From contig DUQB01000116.1 of assembly GCA_012838035.1 (NCBI GenBank), positions 1-62,090 on the forward strand: 62,090 nt of DNA, in the 5' to 3' direction. The position numbers and the translations under genes were made by a program. The number at the start of each line of letters is the position of its first letter. Position 1 is the first letter of the stretch. Source of the stretch: Bacillota bacterium (GTDB taxonomy: Bacteria > Bacillota > Limnochordia > DTU080). The notes under the pieces are model-generated. The model did not search any database. It was given only the letters and a program-made list of their open reading frames with translations, and was not told where the DNA came from. Positions 9,577-20,107 of this stretch are shown piece after piece.

Positions 9577-9591
9577 TGCCATAACCGCGGT

Positions 9592-10749
9592 TTACACCGA
9601 TGTATACCACCTGGGGACTCTCCGGCTAATGCCGCACACAATCTCATAATTGATGGTGCCGCTCCAGGCAGCCCAGTCGTCGGCGGTTATCTCTTCGTCG
9701 CCTTGCTTGCCCATGAGCACCACGGGCGTGCCGATGGCGATTTCCTGCCTGCCCATATCCACCATGCATTGATCCATACAGATGCTGCCGACCACCGGAT
9801 AACGTCGTCCCTGGATGAGAACCGCTGCTCGGTGACTCATACGCCGCGTATATCCGTCGGCGTAACCTACCGGCAGCACGACAATGGTCGTGTCGGAGGA
9901 GGTTTTATATGTTGCTCCGTAGCCGACCGACGCACCTTGAGGCAAATGACGTACCGCAACGACCTCCGTCTCCAACGTCATGGCCGGGCGTAAGTCCAAA
10001 ACACGCGTCAGATGAGGCGACGGCGCTAAGCCGTATAATGCGATGCCCGCCCTAACAAGATTCATCTCCTCCATTGTCAGCGCCAACTGCATGATGGCCG
10101 CACTGTTCCCGGCATGCCGCCACGGGAGGTCTATACCCTGCCCCTTCAGAGCATGCAGCGTTTGACGGAACAGCGTCAGTTGCTGCAATGCGAAGGTGGT
10201 ATCTTCCGCATCAGCAGTCGCCAGGTGGGTGTAAACGCCTTGCAAATATACGCCGCCCTGTTTGGCCTGCATAGCGATTCTGACGGCCTCATCGGGCAAA
10301 AAACCCAGACGAGTCATCCCGGTATCGACTTTTAAATGCACGGGGATGCGCCGCCCGGCAGCCGCAGCTGTCAGCAAACCTGCCAACCCGGGGAGCGTAG
10401 CCAGTGTCGCCGTCAATTGCCACTCATAATAGTAGTGAGCGCAAGCTGGTGCAAACGCTCCCAAGACCAAGATAGGAGCAGTAATACCAGCTTTTCTTAG
10501 CACCACGCCTTCAGTGGGCAACGCCACGCCTAACCACGTGGCGCCTGCGGCTAAGGCAGCCTTAGCGACCGGAATTGCCCCATGACCATAACCGTCCGCT
10601 TTGACGATCGCCATCAACTCCGGCTTGTGTCCATCCATAGCGGCAGCTTTTTGTAGCGAACGCGTGTTTTCTGCAATCGCCGCCAAATCCACAATGGCTC
10701 GCAAACGGCGACATTGCCCCAATTCGCACCCGTGTGTTTGCACCGTCAT
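9592..10749 (-). CDS. alr: Alanine racemase
   Basis: The 385-residue protein carries the PLP-lysine motif AIVKADGYGHGAIPVA near the N-terminus, LKVDTGMTRLG, VRAGIALYG, and the C-terminal domain VGYGATYKT and GSICMDQCMVDMG. It interconverts L- and D-alanine for peptidoglycan. It is the last gene of the cdaA-cdaR-glmM-acpS-nnr-alr series, 19 bp after nnr, an order seen in part in many Bacillota (acpS-nnr-alr). Confidence 0.95.
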   Translation of the reverse strand: MTVQTHGCELGQCRRLRAIVDLAAIAENTRSLQKAAAMDGHKPELMAIVKADGYGHGAIPVAKAALAAGATWLGVALPTEGVVLRKAGITAPILVLGAFAPACAHYYYEWQLTATLATLPGLAGLLTAAAAGRRIPVHLKVDTGMTRLGFLPDEAVRIAMQAKQGGVYLQGVYTHLATADAEDTTFALQQLTLFRQTLHALKGQGIDLPWRHAGNSAAIMQLALTMEEMNLVRAGIALYGLAPSPHLTRVLDLRPAMTLETEVVAVRHLPQGASVGYGATYKTSSDTTIVVLPVGYADGYTRRMSHRAAVLIQGRRYPVVGSICMDQCMVDMGRQEIAIGTPVVLMGKQGDEEITADDWAAWSGTINYEIVCGISRRVPRWYTSV

Positions 10750-10768
10750 CCCAGCTTATCATTGGTCA

Positions 10769-12319
10769 TTACTGCTCCCAACCACTCAATGCGGTGGGTA
10801 TATGTGTCAGCAAGTCGCCGGCTATCAAACCGGCGCTGCCTTTTTCGGCGGCCAAGTCGCCGCTGACGCCATGGAAATAGACGCCGGCGGCTGCGGCATG
10901 TTCCGGTGAATAGCCTTGCGCCAGTAACCCGGCGATGACACCGGTGAGCACATCGCCGCTACCGCCGGTAGCCATGCCCGCATTACCCGTGCTGTTGATA
11001 TACAGCGGCATATCGGGTCCGCTTACTAGTGTGGGCACACCTTTCAGAACAACCGTGCACTGCCAACGCTCCACTAGTTTCTCCAGTGCGGCGACACGAT
11101 CGTATTCTACAGCAGCTGCGGTACACCCCAGGAGCCTAGCTGCTTCCCCCGGATGCGGCGTTAATACCCAAGGCCGTCGGATCTCCCTTGAGAAGGCAGC
11201 CGATTCGGCAGCCAAGACGTATAAAGCATCGGCGTCCACCACGGTGGGTAAGCCGCACTCGGCCAATGTAGAGCTTACAAAGGCCATTGTCTCCGGTTGA
11301 CGTCCCAAACCAGGTCCAATGGCCAAGACCGTACATGTAGCCAGTTGCTCCTGCAGAGGTTCCCGCGCTTGCAGCGTGAGCACACCGGGTGCCTTGTCCG
11401 GCAAACCGAGCGTCATGCTTTCGGTCACCTTTTGCGCCATCACCGACCATAATCGTTCGGGACCAGCCCAGACGGCCAAACCCGCGCCGCTTCGCAATGC
11501 CGCCTGTACCGTCAGAGCACCAGCTCCCATCATGCCGGCTGAACCTGCAACTACCATCACTTTCCCATAGGCGCCCTTATGGGAATTGGCTAAACGCTTG
11601 CGACTCCAGGAACAAACCAAATCTTCGGTGAGCTGATAGCGAAGCGGCCATGTCGCTTCTCGCCAAGCGAGATGATCCTTAGTGAAACCGATGCTTGCAA
11701 CTGCCAATATACCGACATAAGCGGCTCCAGGATAGAGCAGTAGTCCCAGTTTTGGTAAGCCGATGGTAACCGTACGCTGCGCCTGCATGGCGACGCCGCA
11801 TATCAGCCCTGTATTGCAGTCTATTCCGGACGGAGCATCGACCGCTAAAACCGGTTTGCCGAGTTTATTTACGGCAGAGATGAGTGCCGCCATAGGTTGG
11901 CGGACCTCGCCTTGCGCCCCGGTACCGAGCAATGCATCGATTAGTAGGTCCATCATGTTCAAAGTCTCGACCAAGTCGGCCGCTACTTGCCGGACAACTA
12001 CGATATCACCGCCGCTCTGTCGCCATGTCTGCGCGAAAGCGGCCGCTTCGCCGCTTAAACGAGCCGGATCCCCCACGAGAAATACACGGACGGGTATGTC
12101 CCATCGTCGTAAGTAGCGAGCGGCTACAAATCCGTCGCCTCCGTTGTTCCCTGTACCGCACAATATGCCTACACGACGTCCTGATAACTCCGAGAGCCAC
12201 TGCCGCGCCGCACAGGCGATACGGTAGCCGGCCATCTCCATCAAAGCCGCCCCCGGCATGCCGGATGCAATGGCGTAGCGATCTATCGCCAGCATTTCCG
12301 TTCCCGTCACAACGCGCAA
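10769..12319 (-). CDS. nnr: Bifunctional NAD(P)HX epimerase / ADP-dependent NAD(P)HX dehydratase
   Basis: The 516-residue protein fuses a YjeF-N epimerase (about 1-215, CGTGNNGGDGFVAARYL) to a ribokinase-like dehydratase (about 230-510, GSAGMMGAGALTVQAALRSGAG, VVDADALY, LTPHPGEAARL, GSGDVLTGVIAGLL). It repairs hydrated NADH and NADPH. The TTG start overlaps the end of acpS by 13 bp and has GGAGG ten bases upstream; an in-frame GTG three codons later is less well placed. Confidence 0.93.
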   Translation of the reverse strand: MRVVTGTEMLAIDRYAIASGMPGAALMEMAGYRIACAARQWLSELSGRRVGILCGTGNNGGDGFVAARYLRRWDIPVRVFLVGDPARLSGEAAAFAQTWRQSGGDIVVVRQVAADLVETLNMMDLLIDALLGTGAQGEVRQPMAALISAVNKLGKPVLAVDAPSGIDCNTGLICGVAMQAQRTVTIGLPKLGLLLYPGAAYVGILAVASIGFTKDHLAWREATWPLRYQLTEDLVCSWSRKRLANSHKGAYGKVMVVAGSAGMMGAGALTVQAALRSGAGLAVWAGPERLWSVMAQKVTESMTLGLPDKAPGVLTLQAREPLQEQLATCTVLAIGPGLGRQPETMAFVSSTLAECGLPTVVDADALYVLAAESAAFSREIRRPWVLTPHPGEAARLLGCTAAAVEYDRVAALEKLVERWQCTVVLKGVPTLVSGPDMPLYINSTGNAGMATGGSGDVLTGVIAGLLAQGYSPEHAAAAGVYFHGVSGDLAAEKGSAGLIAGDLLTHIPTALSGWEQ

Positions 12320-12714
12320 AACGCGGTCACCTCCGGGTGTAACTCACTATCAGCTACCACAACGGCGGCGGCAACTTCCATGGCGTGGGTTAAGCTGAGA
12401 TGCAAAGCGGCAATGCCTTGCCGTTTGGCAATGGCGCACGCTGTGCCGTGTAGACGGATGTGTGGACGACCACCTGTGCTGACTATCTCAATATCCCGCC
12501 AGGTGACTCCCTGCGCCCAACCTGTACCTAACACCTTCATAACCGCTTCTTTGGCTGCAAAACGCGCCGCCAGGCGTTCAGTCGAACCACCAGGGGAGTA
12601 TACCGCCAACTCTCCGCTAGTGAAGACTCTTCGTAAGAAGCGGTCGCCATATCGCGCAACGGCATTTTGCATGCGCTGAATATCCACCAAGTCAATACCT
12701 ACGCCTAGGATCAT
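12307..12714 (-). CDS. acpS: Holo-[acyl-carrier-protein] synthase
   Basis: The 135-residue protein has both AcpS motifs: GVGIDLVDIQRM at the N-terminus (Mg-binding Asp) and ARFAAKEAVMKVLGTG in the middle. It transfers 4'-phosphopantetheine from CoA to apo-ACP. The ATG start has GGGAG seven bases upstream. It is 39 bp downstream of glmM and overlaps nnr, so it is translationally coupled to nnr. Confidence 0.95.
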   Translation of the reverse strand: MILGVGIDLVDIQRMQNAVARYGDRFLRRVFTSGELAVYSPGGSTERLAARFAAKEAVMKVLGTGWAQGVTWRDIEIVSTGGRPHIRLHGTACAIAKRQGIAALHLSLTHAMEVAAAVVVADSELHPEVTAFCAL

Positions 12715-12753
12715 GATGACACTCCCAATACCCGTCCGGCGTGCTAACCGCGC

Positions 12754-14073
12754 CTAGCCCAATTCCGCCGCTATTACGGCGGCTACGTCTCTGGCAATCT
12801 CTTCTACTTGTCTGCCGTCAAGGCCTTCCACCAGTACCCGTAACAATGGCTCCGTACCTGATGCGCGCACGAACAAGCGTCCTTGCTCACCCAACAGCGC
12901 TTGTTTGGCTGCGATTTCCGCCTGGATAACCGCATTATCCACCCAGTTTTTATTTCCCACCCGAACACTCAACAACTGCTGCGGAACAGGTTGCATTATT
13001 TCCGCCAAAGCGGACAGCTTTTGCCCCGTACGTTTCATGATCGACAACAGTTGCAGCGCCGTAAGGATGCCGTCGCCGGTGGTCGCATGCTGTAGAAAAA
13101 TGATGTGACCGGATTGCTCCCCGCCTAACGTATAACCGTGTACACGCATCTTTTCTAGTACATAGCGGTCACCAGCTTGCGTCGTCACCAGTCTGCCGCC
13201 TTCTTTGCGCAATGCTAACTCTAATCCTAAATTGCTGTACTGCGTAGCTACGACGGTGTTGTGCGGCAGCGTTCCGGCGCGGAGCAAATCGACGCCGCAT
13301 ATCGCCAGTATAACGTCTCCGTTGACTATGCGCCCCCGTTCATCGACGGCTATAACCCGATCGGCATCGCCGTCAAAGGCTATTCCCACATCCGCCTGGT
13401 AAGCAAGCACGGCTTCCTTCACCTGCTCCGGATGGGTTGAGCCACAGTTAACATTGATGTTCACTCCGTTGGGGACCGCGTTGATGACCTCAACATCAGC
13501 GCCTAGGCGCTCAAACACATAGGGCGCGATATGATAGGCCGCTCCGGCGGCGCAGTCAACCACCAGCTTAAAACCGTCCAACGGCGCACCGGCGCTTATA
13601 AGCGCCTGAGCATACTGCAACCAAGCGTCTTCCTCACGGTTGATCCTCCCGACGCCTGCTCCTACAGGCAGCGGTAATGTTTCTCCCAAAGAAGCCTCGA
13701 TCTGCGTTTCCACTTCGTCCGACAGCTTATATCCGTCGCCGGAAAAAAATTTGATCCCGTTATCGGCCACGGGATTATGAGAAGCCGAAATGACGACACC
13801 GGCCTCAACGCCAAAACGGCGCGTAAGATACGCCACTGCAGGTGTGGGTACTACACCTAAAAGAATGGCTTCCGCACCGGTGGAAGCAATACCGGCCACC
13901 AACGCTGCCTCCAGCATATCTCCCGAAATACGGGTATCGCGACCGACCAAGATGCTGCCTCTACCGTCCGTGAGCGCTTGCGCTCCGGCTCTGCCTAACT
14001 GCAAAGCCAATTCGGCTGTAAGTACGCTGTTAGCTACGCCGCGTACTCCATCGGTACCAAAAAGACGGTCCAT
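12754..14073 (-). CDS. glmM: Phosphoglucosamine mutase
   Basis: The 439-residue protein shows the phosphoserine loop GVVISASHNPVADNGIKFF, the metal loop FDGDADRVIAVDERG, the sugar loop GGEQSGHIIF and the phosphate-binding loop VRASGTEPLLRVLVEG. It converts GlcN-6-P to GlcN-1-P for UDP-GlcNAc. GGGAGG lies nine bases before the ATG. It follows cdaA-cdaR, an association known to reflect inhibition of GlmM-CdaA interaction partners in Bacillus and Lactococcus. Confidence 0.97.
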   Translation of the reverse strand: MDRLFGTDGVRGVANSVLTAELALQLGRAGAQALTDGRGSILVGRDTRISGDMLEAALVAGIASTGAEAILLGVVPTPAVAYLTRRFGVEAGVVISASHNPVADNGIKFFSGDGYKLSDEVETQIEASLGETLPLPVGAGVGRINREEDAWLQYAQALISAGAPLDGFKLVVDCAAGAAYHIAPYVFERLGADVEVINAVPNGVNINVNCGSTHPEQVKEAVLAYQADVGIAFDGDADRVIAVDERGRIVNGDVILAICGVDLLRAGTLPHNTVVATQYSNLGLELALRKEGGRLVTTQAGDRYVLEKMRVHGYTLGGEQSGHIIFLQHATTGDGILTALQLLSIMKRTGQKLSALAEIMQPVPQQLLSVRVGNKNWVDNAVIQAEIAAKQALLGEQGRLFVRASGTEPLLRVLVEGLDGRQVEEIARDVAAVIAAELG

Positions 14074-14175
14074 CAGTATAGCCCTCCCAACAAAACGAAT
14101 TGAGATCGGGTGCCAATAGTCTAGTCGCTAGTTAGCTTTCGTTGACAGGGCATGATTATACGCTACGCTAATATG

Positions 14176-14892
14176 CTAAGGCAGCTCCACGTCGTGCGCT
14201 TCCGACTCGGCATCAGCCGTGTCGGTCTCGTTCACAGCAGTGTCGACCGCGCCGAACGAGAAGATGACCTTTACCTGGTTGGGTATTACAGTAACGCCTG
14301 TGATCTCCGTTCCTTCCACGTCGATGGGACGCAACATTACTGGAACAGATTGATCGGATAATGCCGGTGAATACTGTATCATCGCTAATACGCGCCGTAC
14401 CGCGTTGATACGGCTTTCCCCGCCGATGAGCCGCACTGTCGCGGGCTCAGGAGTATGCACGGAAACGCTCTCGCCGGGTGGAAAGCCTATGAGGGCCAAC
14501 TCTACGGCATACTCCCGCGCAATCTCGTTCTCCAAGCGCACCGTTATCCGTTCCGGGTTGATTTGTACCACGCCGTACTTCGCGGGAACAGCCACATCCA
14601 CACGGATGTTGTGCTCACCTGCAGGCAAATTCGTCATGTCCAACGTGGCGTTCAACTCATCAGGCACATCTGCGCCGCTGGGAATACGAATACGCACTTG
14701 CGCAAAGCCCGGATCCGTCAGTGCCACCAACCCTTCGCCTACGCCTTTCAAACTGACGCGAGCATTCACTACCCGCTCTTCCAGATTAGTGGAACGAGTG
14801 TTGTCGTCGCTTGCGGCTACGAACCATAAGGCCACGGCGATCACCAAAGCGAGGGTGCGCATCCCCATGTCGGGAGGCAACTGCCATTTCAT
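14176..14892 (-). CDS. cdaR: CdaR/YbbR-domain membrane protein (short form)
   Basis: The protein has 238 residues from the ATG at 14892, whose ATGA overlaps the cdaA stop and which has AAGGGG eight bases upstream. The track GTG start at 14901 has no usable ribosome site. One N-terminal membrane helix (RTLALVIAVALWFVAA) is followed by an extracellular region with YbbR-type beta repeats (for example VSLKGVGEGLVALTDPGFAQVRI and PATVRLIGGESRINAV). Bacillus CdaR is about twice as long with four repeats; I infer two here. It is expected to regulate CdaA at the membrane. Confidence 0.85.
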   Translation of the reverse strand: MKWQLPPDMGMRTLALVIAVALWFVAASDDNTRSTNLEERVVNARVSLKGVGEGLVALTDPGFAQVRIRIPSGADVPDELNATLDMTNLPAGEHNIRVDVAVPAKYGVVQINPERITVRLENEIAREYAVELALIGFPPGESVSVHTPEPATVRLIGGESRINAVRRVLAMIQYSPALSDQSVPVMLRPIDVEGTEITGVTVIPNQVKVIFSFGAVDTAVNETDTADAESEAHDVELP

Positions 14893-15668
14893 CTTGCCCA
14901 CCCCTTTAGAAACGTAGGCGCATGCTCATACATTCCCGCCAGCGCCTGCCGCAGGTCGTTCTCAGCCAGATCGCGGCGTAAATCGGTACCCATCGCCAGC
15001 GACACGATCCCTGTCTCCTCGGATACGACTAGTACCAAAGCGTCCGACAGCTCCGCGACTCCTAACGCCGCACGGTGTCGCGTACCCAATGTGGAGGGCA
15101 GAGCGGTTTTGTCCGTGAGTGGCAGAAAACAACCGGCTGCCGTTACTCGGTTGCCGCGAATGATCACTGCGCCGTCGTGTAACGGCGTATTCGGATGAAA
15201 GATATTCAGCAGCAGCTCTGTGGATACTGCGCCTTCTATTCTTACTCCGGACTCTATGTACTCCTCTAAACCTACCTCGCGCTCAAAAACGATTAAAGCG
15301 CCGGTGTGGGACTTTGAGAGCAGACGTACGGTCCGCACGATGGTGTCGATGAGATCTTCCACGTCTTCTTTGCCCAGAGGGGATAAACGCGAGAATAGTT
15401 GCCCGCGCCCCAGATGTTCTAGAGCGCGACGCAACTCCGGATAAAAAACGATCGGCAGAGCGACGAGCACCACCGTGGTGCCCTGGTTGAGAATCCACGC
15501 GATAGTACGCAGACCGGCGACCCGAGAGACGGCGTTGTCTACAAAGAGAATGCCGAGCCCTTTAATAATACTGGTGGCACGCGTCCCGCGGATAAGGAGC
15601 ATTAGGCGGTATACCACATAACCGACTATGATAATGTCAAGCGCATCGATGGTACTGAACTCCGGCAT
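14889..15668 (-). CDS. cdaA: Diadenylate cyclase CdaA (c-di-AMP synthase)
   Basis: The 259-residue protein has N-terminal hydrophobic segments (IDALDIIIVGYVVYRLMLLI, GLGILFVDNAVSRVAGLRTIAWIL, TTVVLVALPIVFYPELRRAL) and a DAC domain with DGAVIIRGNRVTAAGCFLPLT and LGTRHRAALGVAE. These DGA and RHR motifs are the active site. It makes cyclic di-AMP, which governs potassium and cell-wall homeostasis. It heads the cdaA-cdaR-glmM unit; I found no convincing promoter in the 140 bp upstream. Confidence 0.96.
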   Translation of the reverse strand: MPEFSTIDALDIIIVGYVVYRLMLLIRGTRATSIIKGLGILFVDNAVSRVAGLRTIAWILNQGTTVVLVALPIVFYPELRRALEHLGRGQLFSRLSPLGKEDVEDLIDTIVRTVRLLSKSHTGALIVFEREVGLEEYIESGVRIEGAVSTELLLNIFHPNTPLHDGAVIIRGNRVTAAGCFLPLTDKTALPSTLGTRHRAALGVAELSDALVLVVSEETGIVSLAMGTDLRRDLAENDLRQALAGMYEHAPTFLKGWAR

Positions 15669-15811
15669 CCATTCTTCCCCACAGTATAAGCTGCCTGGTA
15701 ATGAGTATGGAGCTTAATGCAGCTAATATCAGACGTAGCCTACTTCATCATTAGTTGTATGGGAACGACGGTTGATGGCGCTCCGTTTGCGTGCGGCTCC
15801 ACCAGTTGCCC

Positions 15812-17407
15812 TTAGTCTTTTGTTGCAACGAGTTGCGCCTGGGGTTTTGCCTCACACATCATCAGGCCGTACTCGATGGAATCGACTAAAGCTCGCCAAC
15901 TAGCTTCGATAATGTTGGCGGATACTCCGACTGTGCTCCAGGATCGGCCATGCGCCGCAGATTCTACCAATACGCGTACGCGCGCTTCAGTTCCCGCCTT
16001 TTCTTCGAGGACACGCACCTTGTAGTCAATCAGTTGCATCTCTTTAATAATAGGATACTGCTCTTCAAGTGCCTTACGCAAGGCCAGATCGAGTGCATTT
16101 ACGGGGCCAAGTCCGTCTGCAACAGTGTGAACTACGGTATCGCCGATGCGGATTTTTATGGAAGCCTCCGCCATGGGGTTGTCGTCCGGGCTGCGTTTAT
16201 CGATGATCAACCTAAAGCCGATGAGTTCGAAGTAGGGAACAAAAAGACCTACGGCTTTCTTCAACAGCAGTTCGAATGATCCTTCGGCGCCGTCAAAAGT
16301 ATAACCCTCATGCTCCAACTCTTTTACCGCTGTAAGCACCTGCATTAAGGCCGGTGACCCTTTTTGCAGCTCTATACCGTACTCTTTCGCCTTATAGATG
16401 ACATTGCTTGCGCCGGATAGTTCACTTACCAGCACGCGACGCCTATTGCCAACCAATTCCGGCGCCATATGTTCATACGTTTCGGGATGATGTAAAAGTG
16501 CGGAGACGTGAATGCCGGCTTTGTGTGCGAAAACGCTGTCGCCTACGAAAGGACGGCGACTGTCGGGGCTAATGTTTGCCAATTCATCGACGTATCGGCT
16601 TACCTTGGTCGTGACGCGCACATCGGCATTACAGCGGACACCCAATTTTAACACGAGGTTTGGAATGATCTGGCACAGATCCGCATTTCCCGAGCGTTCG
16701 CCATAGCCGTTAATGGTTCCTTGAACATGGCCGGCCCCGACCTTCACGGCCATCAGCGCATTGGCCACGCCGACGCCGCAATCGTTGTGGGTATGGATAC
16801 CGACAGGAGCCCCGGTAGCCTGAATAACCATCTGTGTAACCTCTTGGATTACGTGAGGCAAACAACCGCCGTTCGTATCGCAAAGGACGATCCTCGCTGC
16901 TCCGCCTGCCAGGGCGGCTTTCAACGTCTCCAGGGCATATGCGGGATCCGCCTTGTACCCGTCGAAGAAGTGCTCCGCGTCGTAAATGACGGCTAATCCG
17001 TGACTGCGTAGATAGGCCACGCTTTCGGTGATCATACGCAAATTTTCATCCAGCGTAGTGCGCAATGCCTCTCGTACGTGGAAGTCCCAGCTCTTACCGA
17101 AAATTGTGGCCGTACTTACTCCCGAGGCGATGAGCGCGGCCAAGTTCGCATCGTCCTCCACCGCGAGATTCGCCCGCCGCGTGCTACCGAAAGCCGTCAG
17201 CTTGGTATGCTCCAGTTGCAGATCGCGAGCGCGCTTAAAGAACTCGGCATCCTTTGGATTTGACCCGGGCCAACCTCCTTCTACAAAATCGATACCGTAC
17301 TGATCAAGGCGCTTGACTAACTTCAGCTTGTCGTCGACCGACAGCGATACTCCTTCACCTTGGGTACCATCTCGTAAGGTCGTATCATACAACTCCACAA
17401 AATGCAT
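15812..17407 (-). CDS. cimA: (R)-citramalate synthase
   Basis: The protein has 531 residues from the ATG at 17407 (MHFVELYDTTLRDGTQGEG), with GGAAGG nine bases upstream. The track start at 17416 lies directly on that ribosome site. The TIM barrel shows LRDGTQ, FVEGGWPGSNPKD and GIHTHNDCGVGVANAL, with a C-terminal LeuA dimer/allosteric domain. The VEGGWPGSNPKD signature and length fit CimA rather than LeuA. It condenses pyruvate and acetyl-CoA, opening a threonine-independent route to isoleucine. It follows leuA at the end of the T-box-controlled ilv operon. Confidence 0.9.
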   Translation of the reverse strand: MHFVELYDTTLRDGTQGEGVSLSVDDKLKLVKRLDQYGIDFVEGGWPGSNPKDAEFFKRARDLQLEHTKLTAFGSTRRANLAVEDDANLAALIASGVSTATIFGKSWDFHVREALRTTLDENLRMITESVAYLRSHGLAVIYDAEHFFDGYKADPAYALETLKAALAGGAARIVLCDTNGGCLPHVIQEVTQMVIQATGAPVGIHTHNDCGVGVANALMAVKVGAGHVQGTINGYGERSGNADLCQIIPNLVLKLGVRCNADVRVTTKVSRYVDELANISPDSRRPFVGDSVFAHKAGIHVSALLHHPETYEHMAPELVGNRRRVLVSELSGASNVIYKAKEYGIELQKGSPALMQVLTAVKELEHEGYTFDGAEGSFELLLKKAVGLFVPYFELIGFRLIIDKRSPDDNPMAEASIKIRIGDTVVHTVADGLGPVNALDLALRKALEEQYPIIKEMQLIDYKVRVLEEKAGTEARVRVLVESAAHGRSWSTVGVSANIIEASWRALVDSIEYGLMMCEAKPQAQLVATKD

Positions 17408-17412
17408 TGGGG

Positions 17413-18939
17413 TCATCCTTCCGGTTGAGCGCTTTTACGAGCTTGTATCATTTTGTTGATGGCTTGCAGATAGGCGCGCACGCTGGCTTCAATGACGTCC
17501 GTGCTGGTACCGCGCCCGGCGTAAAGATGCCCATTATCGCGCACTTGCACAGTCACTTCGCCAAGCGCGTCCTTCCCGCCGGTAACCGCGCCTAAGGCAT
17601 AGCTGACCAAATGCGTTTCGATCTGCGTCACCCGATCGATCGCCTTATAGCAAGCATCAACCGGTCCATCGCCACAGGCGGCTTCCTGCAGTACATCCGC
17701 GCCGTGCCGCACGCGTACCGTGGCTGTCGGAACCATGGAACTGCCGGTGGTTACTGCCAGGTACTCCAAAGCGAACTCCTCTTCCACCTGCACGATTTGT
17801 TCATCGACAATCGCTTCCAAATCGCGATCGGTGATGGTTTTCTTCCGATCACACAGACTGATGAAACGCTCGTAGGCTTTCTCCGCATCGGCATCACCGA
17901 GGTTGTACCCCAGCTCGATTAAGCGCTGCCTAAAGGCATGTCGTCCGGAGTGTTTTCCCAAAACCAAGCGGCCTTGACTCAATCCAATCGACTCCGGCGT
18001 AATGATCTCATAGGTGCTGCGTTCCTTCAGCACCCCGTCCTGATGGATACCGGATTCGTGCGCAAAGGCGTTTTCGCCCACGATGGCCTTATTAGGCTGT
18101 ATGGCCACTCCGGTAAGCGTGCTTACCAAGCGGCTTGTGCGAGCGATCTGTTCGGTCACAATGTTGGTGCGAGCCTGATACACATCTCCGCGCGTAGCCA
18201 AAGCCATGACGATCTCTTCCAGCGCGGCGTTACCGGCACGTTCACCTAAGCCGTTTATCGTACACTCCACCTGAGTGGCGCCGGCCATGACCGCAGCCAG
18301 AGAATTGGCTGTCGCCATACCTAAGTCGTCATGGCAGTGGACGCTGATCACCGCTTTCTCAATACCCGGAGTGTTTTCGAGAATATAGGCGATTAGGCGA
18401 CTATACTCCACAGGCGTCGTGTAACCGACCGTATCGGGAATGTTTATCGTTCCGGCACCGGCGGCGATCGCCGCGGCGTACACCTCACAAAGGAAGTCCC
18501 AGTCTGAACGCGTGGCATCTTCCGCAGAAAATTCCACATCCGAGACTAAAGAGGCGGCCAAACGCACCGCATTCCGCGTCATCTTGAGAACTTCCGCAGG
18601 AGTTTTGCGCAGCTTATACCGCATATGAATCGGTGATGCGGCGATGAATGTGTGAATGCGTTTCCGCTTGGCTCCGGCTACAGCTTTGGCCGCCAGTTCA
18701 ATGTCACCGGCGACGGCGCGGGCCAAGGCGGTGATTATCGGCCCCTGAACGTTATCGGCGATCTCTTTTACTGCGGCAAAATCACCGGGAGAAGCCTTAG
18801 GAAAACCGGCTTCAATGGCGTCTACTCCCAATTGAGCCAGCTGTTTGGCTATTTGTAGCTTCTCATGGACGTTGAGATTGACTCCGGGCGACTGCTCTCC
18901 GTCGCGCAGCGTTGTATCAAAGATGATTATGTCACGCAT
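17413..18939 (-). CDS. leuA: 2-Isopropylmalate synthase
   Basis: The 508-residue protein begins [24 protein letters not shown] and contains [35 protein letters not shown] and [15 protein letters not shown], then [18 protein letters not shown], with a C-terminal regulatory domain typical of leucine feedback. It commits 2-oxoisovalerate to leucine synthesis. AGGAG lies nine bases before the ATG. The leuB, leuC and leuD genes are not in the window. Confidence 0.96.
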   Translation of the reverse strand: MRDIIIFDTTLRDGEQSPGVNLNVHEKLQIAKQLAQLGVDAIEAGFPKASPGDFAAVKEIADNVQGPIITALARAVAGDIELAAKAVAGAKRKRIHTFIAASPIHMRYKLRKTPAEVLKMTRNAVRLAASLVSDVEFSAEDATRSDWDFLCEVYAAAIAAGAGTINIPDTVGYTTPVEYSRLIAYILENTPGIEKAVISVHCHDDLGMATANSLAAVMAGATQVECTINGLGERAGNAALEEIVMALATRGDVYQARTNIVTEQIARTSRLVSTLTGVAIQPNKAIVGENAFAHESGIHQDGVLKERSTYEIITPESIGLSQGRLVLGKHSGRHAFRQRLIELGYNLGDADAEKAYERFISLCDRKKTITDRDLEAIVDEQIVQVEEEFALEYLAVTTGSSMVPTATVRVRHGADVLQEAACGDGPVDACYKAIDRVTQIETHLVSYALGAVTGGKDALGEVTVQVRDNGHLYAGRGTSTDVIEASVRAYLQAINKMIQARKSAQPEG

Positions 18940-19067
18940 CGGGGATCACTCCTGTTCGCTGAAGCATACGCGCGGCGCTTTGATGCAACCGGCGCTGCAT
19001 GTGTCGCTGTTTCCAGACCCACGCCGCGCCGGTAGGTTGCGCTGCATATCGTTCGTTGCTTTATCTT

Positions 19068-20081
19068 CTAGTTGCCGCGGGGATCGTGTTTATCCTGAAT
19101 CCAAGGCATCATGCCGCGCAGCTTTTTGCCCACTTCCTCAATAAGGTGACCGTCGGCTTTTTTGCGCATCGCATTGAAGCTGGGACGACCGGCTTTGTTC
19201 TCCAGAATCCATTCCCGTGCGAACTCCCCGGACTGGATACGCTCCAGGGCTTCGCGCATGGTTGCCTTTGACTGCTCCGTAACGATCTTCTTACCGACTA
19301 CGTAATCGCCGTACTCAGCAGTATCACTGATCGAATAGTGCATATAACCGATGCCGCCTTCATACATCAGGTCGACAATCAGCTTCAGCTCATGTAAACA
19401 CTCGAAGTAGGCGACTTCCGGCTGGTACCCCGCCTCTACCAGCGTATCGAAACCGGCACGTACCAATTCGGTTACGCCGCCGCACAACACGCACTGCTCA
19501 CCGAAGAGATCCGTCTCGGTCTCTTCCCGGAAGGTGGTTTCCAACACCCCGGCGCGTGTAGAACCGATTCCCTTGGCATACGCTAAGGCAATCCGCTTGG
19601 CCTGCCCACTGGCATCCTGGTATACGGCAACCAGAGCCGGAACGCCCTTGCCCTCCGCATACATACGTCGCACCAAATGCCCCGGGCTCTTGGGAGCGAC
19701 CATAAAGACATCGATGTTCTCCGGAGGCACGATCTGGGTAAAGTGGATGTTGAACCCATGGGCGAAAGCCAGCGCCTTACCGGCGGTCAGATTAGGTTGA
19801 ACATCGTTTTCATATACGGCCTTGGCCACTTCGTCCGGAACCAACATCATAATGATGTCGGCCGCCTTGGCTGCTTCAGCAGCTGATACCGGATTAAAGC
19901 CATCGGCCACCGCTTGTTTGTAGTTGCGACTACCGGGGCGATTGGCGACAATCACGTTTACCCCGCTCTCCTTCAGGTTCTGAGCATGAGCGTGTCCTTG
20001 GCTGCCATAACCGATAATCGCCACAGTCTTACCTGCCAACACACCCAAATCCGCATCCTGATCATAGTACATCTTTGCCAT
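19068..20081 (-). CDS. ilvC: Ketol-acid reductoisomerase
   Basis: The 337-residue class I enzyme has the NADPH motif [17 protein letters not shown] followed by [12 protein letters not shown], the KARI motif [24 protein letters not shown] and the catalytic region [17 protein letters not shown]. It acts on acetolactate or acetohydroxybutyrate. AAGGAG lies nine bases before the ATG. It sits between ilvN and leuA. Confidence 0.97.
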   Translation of the reverse strand: MAKMYYDQDADLGVLAGKTVAIIGYGSQGHAHAQNLKESGVNVIVANRPGSRNYKQAVADGFNPVSAAEAAKAADIIMMLVPDEVAKAVYENDVQPNLTAGKALAFAHGFNIHFTQIVPPENIDVFMVAPKSPGHLVRRMYAEGKGVPALVAVYQDASGQAKRIALAYAKGIGSTRAGVLETTFREETETDLFGEQCVLCGGVTELVRAGFDTLVEAGYQPEVAYFECLHELKLIVDLMYEGGIGYMHYSISDTAEYGDYVVGKKIVTEQSKATMREALERIQSGEFAREWILENKAGRPSFNAMRKKADGHLIEEVGKKLRGMMPWIQDKHDPRGN

Positions 20082-20107
20082 TGATACTCGCTCCTTTATA
20101 GAATTAC

